DNA of 5,296 nt, from positions 1 to 5,296 of the forward strand of contig JAQSYB010000259.1 of assembly GCA_029256365.1 (NCBI GenBank). Direction: 5' to 3'. The position numbers and the translations under genes were made by a program. The notes beneath the pieces were generated by a model. The model worked only from the letters and a program-made list of their open reading frames with translations. It did no database searches and was not told the DNA's origin. This document shows positions 4,985 through 5,296 of the stretch, one piece after another. This DNA comes from Clostridia bacterium. GTDB taxonomy: Bacteria; Bacillota; Clostridia; Lutisporales; Lutisporaceae. Position 1 is the first letter of the stretch. Every line of letters starts with the position of its first letter.

Positions 4985-5296
4985 TATCATCCCGGCGGTA
5001 TTTTTTGCTGCATTGCTTATAGCATGGCAGCTGGCTGTAGATATGGGAGGGATTAGCCGTTTGCTGATTCCTTCTCCTACGGATGTCGGAAGCACACTGA
5101 TAGAGATACTGCCAAGCATACAGAGTCATATTCTTGTTACTTTGACAGAAGCCATGGCAGGATTCTTTATATCCATCCTATTGGCCTTGATATTGGCAAT
5201 ACTGATGGACAGTGTAAAATTGATAAAAAAGGCCATATATCCCATACTGCTGGTGTCTCAGACAGTACCCCTTATCGTTCTAGCTCCATTGTTTGT
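4956..5296 (+). CDS. ABC transporter permease, ThiX/SsuC-like (N-terminal part)
   Basis: A frame opens at ATG 4956 inside the end of the thiamine-binding gene and continues past the window edge (113 complete codons seen, about 45 percent of the usual 250). A GAGGGTG site (4940-4946) about nine bases upstream supports this start. The visible part begins with a basic segment MKRLRN, then helix 1 (11-28), the LLIPSPTDV block (36-44) typical of SsuC/TauC/ThiX-type permeases, TLTEAMAGFF leading into helix 2 (62-85), and SQTVPLIVLAPLF (101-113) entering helix 3. These match the BPD_transp_1 permeases that work with NMT1/THI5-like binding proteins and an SsuB-like ATPase. Given TPP-riboswitch control, the cargo is probably thiamine or a pyrimidine precursor such as HMP or formylaminopyrimidine. 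Sulfonate-type cargo would not explain the riboswitch. The partner subunits should follow downstream. Confidence 0.9.
   Translation, partial: MKRLRNIENSIIPAVFFAALLIAWQLAVDMGGISRLLIPSPTDVGSTLIEILPSIQSHILVTLTEAMAGFFISILLALILAILMDSVKLIKKAIYPILLVSQTVPLIVLAPLF

Noticed and set aside
4490..5119. 209-codon minus-strand open frame over the riboswitch and thiamine-binding gene
   Set aside because: It runs antisense through the aptamer, terminator and a clear family gene, has no ribosome binding site, and its composition resembles no protein family I know.

Overview
The window looks like a chromosomal segment of a low-GC Gram-positive bacterium, most likely a Clostridia-type anaerobe. The evidence is AT-rich intergenic DNA, strong AGGAGG-type ribosome binding sites before almost every gene, intrinsic hairpin-plus-T terminators, SigA-like promoters with extended -10 elements, and protein families typical of Firmicutes. 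I see no insertion sequence, phage gene, CRISPR array, tRNA or rRNA. The genus cannot be fixed from the sequence alone.

Layout. (a) 57-179 (+) is a 40-residue very basic protein with a TTG start. It faces a convergent SRAP-domain abasic-site crosslinking protein (223-819, -), and a perfect 13-bp hairpin lies between them. (b) 916-1089 (-) encodes a 57-residue two-CxxC zinc ribbon with an Arg/Gly-rich tail. It is followed by an intergenic stretch of about 320 bp and a 62-residue two-helix membrane protein (1411-1599, +). (c) A bidirectional 15-bp terminator separates that gene from a convergent secreted CapA-type metallophosphatase-like protein (1684-2754, -). (d) Upstream on the minus strand come a two-CBS-domain protein (2898-3308) and a 10-helix EamA/DMT transporter (3429-4364). 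Each has a recognisable promoter. (e) On the plus strand from 4468 the window enters a thiamine-regulated operon: consensus promoter, TPP riboswitch aptamer, intrinsic terminator, an MTH1187/DUF77-type thiamine-binding protein, and the N-terminal part of an ABC permease whose start lies inside the preceding gene. The permease runs off the window end.

How the parts work together. Most genes here are single-gene transcription units with their own terminators, typical of housekeeping DNA. The clear functional module is the last one. When TPP is plentiful the aptamer should let the terminator form and switch the operon off. When TPP is scarce the terminator 5' arm can be captured by the aptamer 3' end, and the binding protein and transporter are made, presumably to scavenge thiamine or a pyrimidine precursor. 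The substrate-binding and ATPase subunits are expected just beyond 5296. I found no convincing evidence for a wholly undescribed system. The items most worth follow-up are the explicit antiterminator model, a repeat overlapping the CBS gene promoter and start, and three small proteins (40, 57 and 62 residues) that standard gene calling may miss or mis-start.
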